A stretch of 64,000 nucleotides of DNA from Paracoccaceae bacterium (lineage in GTDB: Bacteria; Pseudomonadota; Alphaproteobacteria; Rhodobacterales; Rhodobacteraceae). The notes under the pieces are model-generated. The model was not told the origin of the DNA and made no database searches. It saw nothing but the letters and a program-made list of their open reading frames with translations. Made by a program: the position numbers and the translations under genes. Where the stretch lies: the NCBI GenBank assembly GCA_026710155.1, contig JAPORQ010000046.1, positions 1-64,000 of the forward strand, in the 5' to 3' direction. Of the stretch, positions 55,857 through 64,000 are shown piece by piece (position 1 is the first letter of the stretch; each line of letters begins with the position of its first letter).

Positions 55857-56525
55857 TCAATTCTTGGGGGCATTGTTCAAAAAGGCAATCTGGTGAAACT
55901 CCGATTGCTTGGGGCTTCGCTGGTATCTTTGACTGACAGGGCATATCCTTCTGACATTGCAACCCAAGGTCAGGCAATCATACCCTTCTTCTGAACCGAT
56001 ATAAATTCGGCACCCGTCCGCATCATAGTGGTCGGGCGTTAAGACACCCACCGGACAGGCTGAAATACAGGGTTTATCGCCACAGGTAACACAGGGGCTT
56101 TGTTCGGGTGTTTTGGGCAAGGTTATATGGTACTTGTAAGCCAAAGCACCTCGATAGGAAACCAGAAGACCGGCCGTATCATGAACCATAAACTGAACCG
56201 GGGATTGCCAACTGCGTCCCGTTTTCAGCGCCCAGGTCAAAAAGGGATGATAGGGAGGACCTCCAAATGGGAAATAGGGCTTCCCGTCAGTTTCTTCCCC
56301 AATCAAGTCGATCACCCTTTTGGACCATTGGTCCAGTGGATTGGGCAAGCCATTCTTGATTTCGTCCTGTGTATTCAGGTATTGCCAAAATCCCGGCTCC
56401 TTGGGGCCCAGCATTAACAGGGTCTTGGTACCTTCCGGAACCTTGTCATCCGCTTCGGGATGAAAACCGCCATAAATGTCCAGTTGATACTGGCCTGCGA
56501 TGTCAAGGATTTGACTATAGTCCAT
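55857..56525 (-). CDS. 4Fe-4S ferredoxin-type protein, epoxyqueuosine reductase-like
   Basis: 222 residues. C-terminal cluster motif CVTCGDKPCISACPVGVL (about residues 143-160) and a further Cys set DCLTLGCNVRRICPV; N-terminal part with YGGFHPEADDKVPEGTKTLLMLG resembles the QueG-like fold found in short alphaproteobacterial homologues. Function not established; probably an iron-sulfur redox protein of the cytoplasm. Last gene of the argB-linked minus-strand run. Confidence 0.75.
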   Translation of the reverse strand: MDYSQILDIAGQYQLDIYGGFHPEADDKVPEGTKTLLMLGPKEPGFWQYLNTQDEIKNGLPNPLDQWSKRVIDLIGEETDGKPYFPFGGPPYHPFLTWALKTGRSWQSPVQFMVHDTAGLLVSYRGALAYKYHITLPKTPEQSPCVTCGDKPCISACPVGVLTPDHYDADGCRIYIGSEEGYDCLTLGCNVRRICPVSQRYQRSPKQSEFHQIAFLNNAPKN

Positions 56526-56549
56526 CGGAAGTTTGTAAAAAAGAGTTGG

Positions 56550-57404
56550 TTATTGAGGCGAACGAGATATCAGGGTTCCAATTCCATGAGGAGTAAAGAG
56601 TTCCAGCAGTACTGAATTAGGTGTTTTGCCATTCAAGATGACAACCGCCCTGACGCCTTTCCTGACTGCATTCAAGGCGGTTTCGGTTTTTGGAAGCATG
56701 CCTCCCTTGATGATCCCTGATTGTATGAGTGATTCGACTTCCTCAGGGATAAGTCTTGAGATCAGTGTATCCTTGTTGTCAAGCACACCGTCAACATCCG
56801 TCAACAATAACAACCTGTCGGCATTGAGTGCTGAGGCAATGGCTCCTGCTGCGGTATCGCCATTGACATTCAGCGTTGTACCATCCTCACCTACTCCAAT
56901 TGGAGCAATGACTGGAATCAATCCGTTCTTGAAAAGGTCTCGCAGTACCGTTGCGTTGACCTTCTTGGGAATACCTACCAAACCGAGTTCCGGTTCAGCC
57001 ATTTCACAAACCATGATATTGGCATCCTTGCCGGATATTCCAATGGCCTGACCACCTTCCATGTTTATGGCTTGAACTATCTGCTTGTTAACGTGTCCCG
57101 AGAGAACCATCTCGGCGATTTCCACGATTTCGGGGCTGGAAACCCTTTTGCCATTGATGAAACTGGATTCTATACCCAGACGATCCAGGGTGAGATTTAT
57201 TTTGGGGCCACCACCATGGACAGCTACGGCATTGATGCCAATTTGTCTCATCAAGACAATGTCCTTGGCGAAACTGTTCAGAGATTCTCCAATGGCATTC
57301 CCGCCAATTTTTACAACGACAACGGAATTGTCATAGCGTTGCATGTAGGGCAAGGCCTCTGAGAGGGTTTTCGCTGTTGTCAACCAATTCCTCGTGGTAA
57401 CCAT
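56550..57404 (-). CDS. argB: Acetylglutamate kinase ArgB
   Basis: Phosphorylates N-acetylglutamate, second step of arginine synthesis. [13 protein letters not shown] near residue 30, [18 protein letters not shown], and [28 protein letters not shown] are typical of the amino-acid kinase fold. 284 residues. Lies downstream of engB as in Rhodobacterales. Confidence 0.97.
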   Translation of the reverse strand: MVTTRNWLTTAKTLSEALPYMQRYDNSVVVVKIGGNAIGESLNSFAKDIVLMRQIGINAVAVHGGGPKINLTLDRLGIESSFINGKRVSSPEIVEIAEMVLSGHVNKQIVQAINMEGGQAIGISGKDANIMVCEMAEPELGLVGIPKKVNATVLRDLFKNGLIPVIAPIGVGEDGTTLNVNGDTAAGAIASALNADRLLLLTDVDGVLDNKDTLISRLIPEEVESLIQSGIIKGGMLPKTETALNAVRKGVRAVVILNGKTPNSVLLELFTPHGIGTLISRSPQ

Positions 57405-57485
57405 TTTAAATTTCCCGACAAACCAATAAGTTTCCAGCTACAACTTTACTGGTATAAAAACCAAAATACTGGTCTTTGCAACAAA

Positions 57486-58148
57486 TTACACCAATTCGGC
57501 AATAGCAGTTTGCAAATTGCTAATACCAGATTTAGTTTTTGAACTTGTAAATATAACCTCAGGCAATCCGACAGGATAATTGGATATGGTTTTACCTGCC
57601 ATATCCAGGAGATTGGATTTTTGTTCCTGCTTGACCTTGTCAAGCTTGGTATAGATCATCTGGAAGGATACGGCATTGTCATTGAGCAATTGAAGAAATT
57701 CATGATCAATCTGCTTGGGTCCGATCCTTGCATCCACCAGTACAAATACCCTGCGCAAAGAGGCTCGGCCTCGCAGATAGACCGACAAAAGCTTTTGCCT
57801 CCTTTCCTTGATCGATTTCGGCATTTTGGCAAAACCATAACCGGGCAGGTCCACAAGATAGTGGTTTTCGCCAATGCAAAAATAATTTATTTCCTGGGTT
57901 CTTCCCGGTGTATTAGAGGTTCGGGCCAGATTCTTCCGGTGGGTCAGGGAATTGATCAGGGAAGATTTGCCAACGTTGGAGCGACCACAAAAACAGACCT
58001 CAACCCTGTTCGGTTCGGGCAGACCCGAAGTATGTACCACTCCCTTTAGAAAGGTTATTTCCCGAGAAAACAGTTTTCTTCCCGCAACGCTTTGCTCGAA
58101 GGTAAGTTCCGGCGGACTTGTGATACTCAATTCAAAGGGCTTGTCCAT
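57486..58148 (-). CDS. engB: Ribosome-assembly GTPase EngB (YihA)
   Basis: GTPase needed for large ribosomal subunit assembly. G1 GRSNVGKSSLINSLTHR, G2 region NTPGRTQEINYF, G3 DLPGYG, G4 YTKLDKVK, G5 TSSKTK. I start at the ATG 58148 (MDKPFELS); the frame is open to a TTG at 58208, which would add 20 unconserved residues. About 220 residues. Confidence 0.94.
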   Translation of the reverse strand: MDKPFELSITSPPELTFEQSVAGRKLFSREITFLKGVVHTSGLPEPNRVEVCFCGRSNVGKSSLINSLTHRKNLARTSNTPGRTQEINYFCIGENHYLVDLPGYGFAKMPKSIKERRQKLLSVYLRGRASLRRVFVLVDARIGPKQIDHEFLQLLNDNAVSFQMIYTKLDKVKQEQKSNLLDMAGKTISNYPVGLPEVIFTSSKTKSGISNLQTAIAELV

Positions 58149-58225
58149 TTTTCTTTTCAAATCCCGGAATTCTCCCCAAGCCTTGATAGACCAAGCTTCA
58201 TTCGTCAAAATTGCAAGTCAGAGGT

Positions 58226-60130
58226 TTACTTCTTCTTTTTGCCTTTCTTGGCCGATCCCTTGGCTTTGGGGGGAGGAAGTTCTTCCTTTTGCTTGGGAGT
58301 CCCGACTATGGGTAAATTGGTCTTGGCAAAACCATTCCTTATATTCCCGAGTATATCCGGTTTCACCCCTTGGCTTCTCATGATTATGTATTGCTGGGCA
58401 AAGGTAATCAGGTTGTTGGCAATCCAGTAGATGATCAATCCGCTGGCGAATTGACCCAGCATGAACATGAAAACCCATGGCAACCAGGCAAAAACCATGG
58501 CCTGGGTTGGATCGGTTGGAGCGGGGTTGAGTTTTTGTTGCAACCACATGGAGACACCAAGCATGATCGGCAGGACGCCAAGGGAAATCAGTGCCAGCAG
58601 GCTACCGGTTTCCGGCGCTGACCAAGGCAATGCACCAAACAGATTCAGAATGGATGTCGGATCAGGTGCCGATAAATCCCTTACCCAAAGAACAAATGGG
58701 GCATGCCTCATTTCAATTGTGACAAAGATAACCTTGTAGAGGGAAAAGAAAATTGGAATTTGGGGCAGAATCGGCAAGCAACCGGCAGCAGGATTGATTT
58801 TCCTTTCACGGTACATGGCCATCATTTCCTGTTGCATTCTCTTGCGGTCATCCCCAACCCTTTCCTTGATCTTTTCCATCTCGGGTTGTAGTTCCTTCAT
58901 GCGGGCCATTGATACGTAGGATTTGTAGGCAAGAGGAAACAAAAAGGCCTTGATGATCAAGGTCAGACAAAGGATGGACCATCCCATGTTTCCGACTTTG
59001 CCATTAATCCAGTACAGGAGCTGGAAGATCGGTTTGGTCAGAAAGAAGAACCATCCCCAATCAATCGAGTCCTCAAAGCGGTCGATGCCATAATTATCCT
59101 GATAATTCTTGATGGGGGTCCATTGCTTGGCGCCTGCAAACAGATAGGTAACCGTTTCAACGGTCGAATTGGGATAAACCTCGACCGCATGATATCTGGA
59201 TTCTGCCTGATAGATATCCGTTCTGTCCGAATATTTGGCAACTGAGGTAAAGGGGGTACCCGATTGGGGAGCCAGGGTCGTCATCCAGTATTTATCGGTG
59301 AATCCAACCCAACCATTCGACTGAACGGTTTGTTTTTCCAAGTTGGCACGCTCAACCGTATCATAATCCAGATCCGGGACATTGTCATAATCTACTTCCT
59401 GCAATTCCCCGTCCGTCATACGTACCACGCCTTCGTGGAGAATGAAGAAATTCTGCAGATTCTGCGGTTCACCATGACGTGCAATGATTCCATAAGGAGC
59501 CATCCGTAATGTGACATTTCCGTTGTTGGTAACACTTTGGGTTACCGTGAAGAGATAATCCTCGTCCACTTCAATGATCCTGCGGAAGGTCACCCCTTTG
59601 TCATTGGTCCAGGCCAATACAAGGGGAGTTTCAGGTGTTATGTCCCGGCCACTTTCAATTGTCCATGGTGTTGAACTGCCAGGTACATCATCAAATTCAA
59701 GATTGCCTGCCGGTGACCATCCGAAAAGTACATAGTAGGCACTATTGACACCTGCCGGTGACAACAGCCTGACAATGTCGGAATCCTCTTTCAGGGTCTC
59801 ATTGTATTTCTTGAGTGACAAATCGTCAATTCTCCCTCCGGCAAGGGAAATTGAACCAGTCAAACTCGGTGTGCTGATGGTGATGCGCTTGGAGTTCTCC
59901 AAAGCCTCGTCCAGCGGCACTTCACCAAGTGTATTGGAAGCTAAAGAGACAGCGGAACCAGTCGTGGGGGGAGTAACGGCCACACCATCTTCGGAGATGC
60001 CTTCCTGTTGGACCTGTTGACCCTCAACAGGGGGCTGGGGTTCCTCGGGTGCAAACAGCAAGACCCAAAGCAGAATTACCACAAAGCTCAGTCCGACGGC
60101 CATGAGCATGTTTTTGTTTTGTTCATCCAT
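58226..60130 (-). CDS. yidC: Membrane protein insertase YidC
   Basis: Inserts proteins into the inner membrane with or without SecYEG. Start MDEQNKNMLMAVGLSFVVIL (60130), a first membrane segment, a large periplasmic domain to about residue 350, then the conserved membrane core with GWSILCLTLIIKAFLFPLAYKSY, INPAAGCLPILPQIPIFFSLY and LMFMLGQFASGLIIYW-type segments. The end is Lys-rich (KKGKKKK). 634 residues, long Gram-negative form. Confidence 0.96.
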   Translation of the reverse strand: MDEQNKNMLMAVGLSFVVILLWVLLFAPEEPQPPVEGQQVQQEGISEDGVAVTPPTTGSAVSLASNTLGEVPLDEALENSKRITISTPSLTGSISLAGGRIDDLSLKKYNETLKEDSDIVRLLSPAGVNSAYYVLFGWSPAGNLEFDDVPGSSTPWTIESGRDITPETPLVLAWTNDKGVTFRRIIEVDEDYLFTVTQSVTNNGNVTLRMAPYGIIARHGEPQNLQNFFILHEGVVRMTDGELQEVDYDNVPDLDYDTVERANLEKQTVQSNGWVGFTDKYWMTTLAPQSGTPFTSVAKYSDRTDIYQAESRYHAVEVYPNSTVETVTYLFAGAKQWTPIKNYQDNYGIDRFEDSIDWGWFFFLTKPIFQLLYWINGKVGNMGWSILCLTLIIKAFLFPLAYKSYVSMARMKELQPEMEKIKERVGDDRKRMQQEMMAMYRERKINPAAGCLPILPQIPIFFSLYKVIFVTIEMRHAPFVLWVRDLSAPDPTSILNLFGALPWSAPETGSLLALISLGVLPIMLGVSMWLQQKLNPAPTDPTQAMVFAWLPWVFMFMLGQFASGLIIYWIANNLITFAQQYIIMRSQGVKPDILGNIRNGFAKTNLPIVGTPKQKEELPPPKAKGSAKKGKKKK

Positions 60131-60274
60131 AGACTTGTTCATCCATCAACAGAAAGTATTTCCGCCATCTCAACCTATTCTCAACCTGTCAACAAATAGT
60201 TGTATTGAAATAATCTTCAATTAAGAGCCGTTCAGGAAAAAAGTGGGATATGAAACAGATAATTTGTTGAAAAA

Positions 60275-60496
60275 CTAGTCAGGTACGTTATCAATACCGG
60301 ATTGCCCCCAGGGATGACACTTCCCCAGCCGCTTGATGGTAAGCCATGTACCTTTTATTGCTCCATGCTTTTCCAAGGCTTCAAGAGCATAGGCGGAACA
60401 GGTCGGTTGAAATCGGCAATGCATTCCAACGAAAGGGCTGCCAATCAAACGGTATAATCTTATTGGAAGGGAAAAAACATAAGCAAGAGGTGTCAT
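60275..60496 (-). CDS. yidD: Membrane protein insertion efficiency factor YidD
   Basis: 73 residues, family pattern [33 protein letters not shown] and [18 protein letters not shown]. Small peripheral membrane protein that helps YidC. Between rnpA and yidC; its start lies 3 bases after the rnpA stop. Confidence 0.95.
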   Translation of the reverse strand: MTPLAYVFSLPIRLYRLIGSPFVGMHCRFQPTCSAYALEALEKHGAIKGTWLTIKRLGKCHPWGQSGIDNVPD

Positions 60497-60499
60497 GGA

Positions 60500-60913
60500 T
60501 CAAATTTTTCCTGATCTCTCATTACCGTCTTTGACCTTGGCACCATGATGTATTCTGTCCAAGGCCCATTTGAGGTCCTGCCCCATGTCTTCAAAATTCA
60601 TATTTACAGTCGTGTTCCTGAATCCAATCAATACATAGTCCCAGCCGAGTTCACCAAAGTGTGGAAGGATATCATGGGCAAGGTGCCTGAGTCTCCGTTT
60701 GGCCCGGTTCCGGGTTACGGCATTCCCCAATTTCCTTGAACATGTTATCCCCAATCTGATCGCCGAGTCGTTTTCTATCGCTTCTCTCGGGAGTCCCTGA
60801 ATCAGGAAACCCCTGGTATGCCATTTTAGTCCAGTGGCTAATTTGAGGAATTCTTTTCTCTTTTTGAGGGATATTATTTTCCTGCGATTTTCTTCCCGGC
60901 CTTCAACTTTCAT
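60500..60913 (-). CDS. rnpA: Ribonuclease P protein component
   Basis: Protein subunit of RNase P. ISLKKRKEFLKLATGLKWHTRGFLIQ near the start, and the RNA-binding RNR region GNAVTRNRAKRRLRHLAHD. 137 residues. Follows rpmH, as in nearly all bacteria; an upstream start closer to rpmH is not excluded. Confidence 0.95.
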   Translation of the reverse strand: MKVEGREENRRKIISLKKRKEFLKLATGLKWHTRGFLIQGLPREAIENDSAIRLGITCSRKLGNAVTRNRAKRRLRHLAHDILPHFGELGWDYVLIGFRNTTVNMNFEDMGQDLKWALDRIHHGAKVKDGNERSGKI

Positions 60914-60960
60914 CGCCCCAACTCAATTTTCATCAGGGTGTATTCACAGAAAAGTGAGAT

Positions 60961-61095
60961 CTAGGCAGAAAGCACCTTACGCCCTTTGGCTCTTCTTCGG
61001 TTGAGAATGGCTCTACCGGCCTTCGTTGCCATTCTGGCACGAAAACCATGACGTCGCTTGCGAACAAGGTTACTCGGCTGAAAGGTCCGTTTCAT
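60961..61095 (-). CDS. rpmH: 50S ribosomal protein L34
   Basis: 44 residues: [18 protein letters not shown] then [20 protein letters not shown] and RKVLSA, a perfect L34. Stop codon TAG at 60961. It heads the run rpmH-rnpA-yidD-yidC-engB-argB. Its promoter should lie in the AT-rich 61096-61289, shared with the divergent TVP38-like gene. Confidence 0.98.
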   Translation of the reverse strand: MKRTFQPSNLVRKRRHGFRARMATKAGRAILNRRRAKGRKVLSA

Positions 61096-61295
61096 GTCTT
61101 CCTCATTTTCTGTCCAAAAAATCAAGGTTTTAATAATAGACCCAAGATTTAAGATGAAATTCCCTTAAATCAAGTTATTTTGAAAGTCCGACTTGCCAAT
61201 TTATTATTTCACATGGAGCTAATCCGAGACATTCATTAAATTGGGCCACTGATTATTTTAGTTAAAATGGATTATGGACAAGAAGGGGATTGAAA

Positions 61296-62030
61296 GTGGA
61301 AAGCAAAAAAAATGAGGGTTTGAACCTGAAAAAACTCTTGCCACTGGCGCTTATCGTGATGGTTGCCGTGATAGGCTTTGTTTCACTCAGAGACTACCTG
61401 ACTTTCGAAACACTTCGGGATAACCGGGAAACCCTGATTCATTTCAGGGACAACAATTACCTTGTCACTTCGCTCGGCTTCCTTTGCATATATATAATCA
61501 TCGTTGCCTTCTCCCTTCCGGGAGCAGCCATTGCATCCCTGACCGGAGGTTTTTTGTTCGCACTGTTTCCGGGAACACTTTATAATGTCCTGGCTGCAAC
61601 AATTGGTGCCACCATTATTTTCGTGGCCGCGAGGATGGGGTTGGGAGATTTCCTTTCCAAAAAAATGGATACCAGTACGGGAACAGTTCAAAAACTCAGG
61701 GACGGATTGCGCGAAAATGAAATCAGCGTTCTTTTTCTATTGCGTCTGGTGCCCGCGGTTCCCTTCTTTGTTGCCAACCTGCTACCGGCACTGGTCGGGG
61801 TTAAATTCAGGAATTTTGTCTTTACGACCTTCTTCGGAATCATTCCCGGTGCTTTGGTATATACCTGGGTTGGTGTTGGCTTGGGAGAAGTTTTTGCCCG
61901 TGGGGAAGCACCCAATCTGGGCATTATATTCGAATGGTATATCCTCGGTCCAATCCTCGGACTTTGTGCTCTGGCATTGCTGCCGATTTTGATCAATATC
62001 TTGAGAAAAAACAAAAAGGGCCATGGGTGA
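61296..62030 (+). CDS. TVP38/TMEM64 family membrane protein
   Basis: About 244 residues with five to six membrane segments of the VTT/DedA type. LPGAAIASLTGGFLFALFPGTLYNV near residue 75, LRLVPAVPFFVANLLPALVGV and FFGIIPGALVYTWVGVGLG are characteristic. Relatives scramble or move lipids. I prefer the GTG at 61296, 7 bases after AAGGGG; a TTG at 61290 is also in frame. Confidence 0.85.
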   Translation: MESKKNEGLNLKKLLPLALIVMVAVIGFVSLRDYLTFETLRDNRETLIHFRDNNYLVTSLGFLCIYIIIVAFSLPGAAIASLTGGFLFALFPGTLYNVLAATIGATIIFVAARMGLGDFLSKKMDTSTGTVQKLRDGLRENEISVLFLLRLVPAVPFFVANLLPALVGVKFRNFVFTTFFGIIPGALVYTWVGVGLGEVFARGEAPNLGIIFEWYILGPILGLCALALLPILINILRKNKKGHG

Positions 62031-62118
62031 TCCATTGCCAATGGGCAGGAACCGTGCGTGCAGTTTACGGCCTGTTTGTTTCAACTTTTATTGCCGTTGG
62101 GTGGATTAGGAGGTTAGT

Positions 62119-63804
62119 CTGAAAACATCTAAAGAAGAGGGAATTTTTCTTTCCAGGCTCATAATCCTTTATTCAAGTTTCCTCCTATTGTTTCTGGAAG
62201 TGGTCTTTCTGACCATTTCCGTGGCTTCATTTGAAAGAGGGCAACTCGAATCACTTGCCAATCAGATTTCGCTTTTCAAAAACATCTATCTGGAAGAGTT
62301 GGATTCCTGCGAGGAGCCTGTAGCTTACGTCAACACTTCACAGGATTCATACTACAACATTATCGGTCCATTGGAATCATCACCAAACTTCATACCAACA
62401 GAGAGGCCGATATCCCGTAATGAGGCAGCGGATGAATTCCTTTATACCATGGGTTATTCTTCCCTGGGGTTTCGATATGAGCAATACGAGAATGGAGAAA
62501 TAAACTGTCGCCAAAAATATGATTTCAACATTGATGCAAGCGATCTCGAAGACAAGGAAATTCTGAAGGTTGACCTTCGGAAGGAAAACATTTTTGCCAG
62601 CCTCAGGTCAGGATTTGTTTCTCTTTACAACAAGATATTCAACAAGGAGTTTGTCTACACGGTTTTTTTTGACCGGGAAATAGAAAACAACAGGGAAGTT
62701 TACGAATTCAAAATCCAGAGTGAAAAGGTCTTGATCTCCCTTGAAGCACTTTTCAGGGTAATCTTGATACCGTCAATCATAATCCTGATCATCAATACGG
62801 TTTTGATAACCCTGGGATCAGTCATGTTTTTCTCCCGACCGATTGATAGAATTGCCAGGAAAATCCAGGGTATCCACTCCATGCTGTATGAATCTGGAAA
62901 AAAAGAAAAACAGAAAACATACAAGAAGAGTATTTTTCTGGAGATCAACAGGATCGAGAGGGAAATAACCCTTGCCACCGAAAGGCTGCGACCGATCAAT
63001 ACATTAGTAGGAGAAGGAACGGCCTTTCGACACGAAATCCAAAACTACCTGTCCACCATCAACTCATCCATCCACAACATGGTCACTTCCCTGGGTGAAC
63101 AAGGAACACCATACCAGGAGAAGGTAAAGAGCATCGAAACCATTGGGCAGATGATAAGTGCCAAGGTGGAGCATCTGGTGAATTATGTAACTACTGATCC
63201 CCGAAATCTCCCAAAGGAGGAAGTTTCATTGGGAAAGTTGCTTACATTGATAAAGAGAATGGGGGATGAAGTTGCAAAACACCATGGGGTAGATGGAGCA
63301 AAGGTGCAGGGTGGGAGCGACGACGGCAACTCGATTTTTGACATAAACTGGATCAACAACAAGCAAAAGGAAGTGAAAGTCAATGCCAACTGGGAATCCT
63401 TGTATGGTGTAATGCAAAATCTCATTCTCAATGCCATTGTTGCCATCAAGTACAGGATGCAATACGAAAAGGAAATGGGGATTGAAAATGTTGAGTATGG
63501 CAAAATCCTTATCACCGTCAAGGAATCAGGGGATGGTCAATTCATAAACATTTTTGTCAAGGACAACGGGACTGGAGTTGAGGCAACAATTCGGCAAAGC
63601 CTTTTTGATTATGGCGTACAGGGCAAATCGAACATTTCAAAAAATACCGCTAGCAATACTCTAGGGGGGGTCGGTCTTCACTATGCATTTCAACAGATAA
63701 ATTATCAGGGGGGTGAGTTGAAGCTTGATTGGACAAGCCATTTCCTTGACAAGCCAACGCCCCGAAAAACAGGAACCGGATTTAAAATCACTTTACCAAA
63801 ATGA
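62119..63804 (+). CDS. Sensor histidine kinase, probable CTG start
   Basis: Membrane sensor of about 561 residues: segment 1 (LIILYSSFLLLFLEVVFLTI), an extracytoplasmic domain of about 170 residues, segment 2 (VILIPSIIILIINTVLI), a HAMP-like linker, the phospho-acceptor region FRHEIQNYLSTINSSIHNM, and an ATPase domain with LILNAIVAI (N box), VKDNGTGVE (G1) and TLGGVGLHYAF (G2). The first ATG/GTG/TTG in frame (TTG 62188) would cut segment 1. The frame extends upstream, and a CTG at 62119 lies 5 bases after AGGAGG (62108-62113), so I place the start there. No response regulator follows within the window. Confidence 0.8.
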   Translation: MKTSKEEGIFLSRLIILYSSFLLLFLEVVFLTISVASFERGQLESLANQISLFKNIYLEELDSCEEPVAYVNTSQDSYYNIIGPLESSPNFIPTERPISRNEAADEFLYTMGYSSLGFRYEQYENGEINCRQKYDFNIDASDLEDKEILKVDLRKENIFASLRSGFVSLYNKIFNKEFVYTVFFDREIENNREVYEFKIQSEKVLISLEALFRVILIPSIIILIINTVLITLGSVMFFSRPIDRIARKIQGIHSMLYESGKKEKQKTYKKSIFLEINRIEREITLATERLRPINTLVGEGTAFRHEIQNYLSTINSSIHNMVTSLGEQGTPYQEKVKSIETIGQMISAKVEHLVNYVTTDPRNLPKEEVSLGKLLTLIKRMGDEVAKHHGVDGAKVQGGSDDGNSIFDINWINNKQKEVKVNANWESLYGVMQNLILNAIVAIKYRMQYEKEMGIENVEYGKILITVKESGDGQFINIFVKDNGTGVEATIRQSLFDYGVQGKSNISKNTASNTLGGVGLHYAFQQINYQGGELKLDWTSHFLDKPTPRKTGTGFKITLPK

Positions 63805-64000
63805 CTTTTAGTGAAAATATGATTGCTCGCAAGTTTGTGGATGGTGATACCGCAAGCGAAGCCATATACTCTGCCTGTGAATCTTACCGCTATGAGCTGA
63901 CCAGGGTTTGGGATTGCAATAGACCCCGAATTTTGTTTATCATGTTGAATCCATCAACAGCGACAGAGTATAAAAATGATCCGACGGTTGCCCGATGTGA
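63801..64000 (+). CDS. DUF1643 protein, N-terminal part (cut by window end)
   Basis: ATGA overlap with the kinase stop codon. The visible 66 residues contain YRYELTRVWD, ILFIMLNPSTATEYKNDPT and the start of a conserved ARC, which is the DUF1643 pattern. Members are small cytoplasmic proteins of unknown function, often in phage or plasmid settings. Coupling to a histidine kinase is unusual, though it may be a chance of gene order. Confidence 0.8.
   Translation, partial: MTFSENMIARKFVDGDTASEAIYSACESYRYELTRVWDCNRPRILFIMLNPSTATEYKNDPTVARC

Noticed and set aside
1..64000. CRISPR array or rRNA operon
   Set aside because: No regularly spaced short repeats and no rRNA sequence were found on either strand.

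Overview
This 64 kb window reads as the chromosome of an alphaproteobacterium, most likely related to Rhodobacterales. The grounds are a GcrA cell-cycle regulator, the block ffh-chorismate mutase-rpsP-rimM-trmD-rplS-rpmE, the block rpmH-rnpA-yidD-yidC-engB-argB, and a methylsuccinyl-CoA dehydrogenase of the ethylmalonyl-CoA pathway. Base composition is moderate and AT-rich between genes. Several mobile-element scars and broken genes suggest a genome under relaxed selection, such as a marine or host-associated lineage (inference).

Layout. 1-304: the end of one transposable element and a complete 181 bp miniature element (MITE). 0.7-4.1 kb: molybdenum cofactor operon fdhD-mobA-mobB-moeA (minus strand). 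4.4-5.4 kb: DUF3572 protein and HAD phosphatase. 5.5-10.5 kb: complete urease operon ureDABCEFG (minus). 10.8-12.4 kb: non-pyrrolysine MttB-family methyltransferase. 12.7-14.1 kb: a 1.4 kb transposable element carrying an exported-protein gene. 14.3-18.5 kb: ribosomal protein and SRP operon. 18.8-24.9 kb: EamA exporter, then a five-gene nickel/peptide-type ABC importer with a Zur-like palindrome upstream. 25.2-32.3 kb: argF, argD, gcrA, mcd, a TauE-like permease, pckA. 32.4-33.0 kb: wrecked PIN toxin-antitoxin pair. 33.2-39.8 kb: SLC13 permease and a BMP-type ABC importer. 39.9-43.4 kb: MetE-like methyltransferase, galB, galC and an extradiol dioxygenase, probably an aromatic-acid catabolic operon.

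44.3-55.7 kb is the accessory region: tRNA-Arg(ACG), a second MITE type, a three-gene DUF262/AAA-ATPase defence-like operon, a class I aldolase, an IS110 remnant, a second copy of the first MITE, a sugar ABC operon whose binding-protein gene is frameshifted, and an orphan type I restriction specificity gene (hsdS) inside its own small transposable element. 55.9-64 kb returns to core genes, then a TVP38-like membrane protein, a sensor histidine kinase and a DUF1643 gene cut by the window end.

The most notable observation is a set of non-autonomous transposable elements with related G-rich ends (core TTATATAC-T/C-TG). Five complete copies are each bounded by a perfect 8 bp AT-rich target duplication. 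Two carry cargo: an orphan hsdS and an exported-protein gene. No transposase of this family lies in the window. Four 9-base G/C tracts sit in accessory DNA, two in these cargo genes and one in the sugar-binding-protein gene. In two genes the tract is exactly one base too long, so they may be phase-variable switches or homopolymer sequencing errors.
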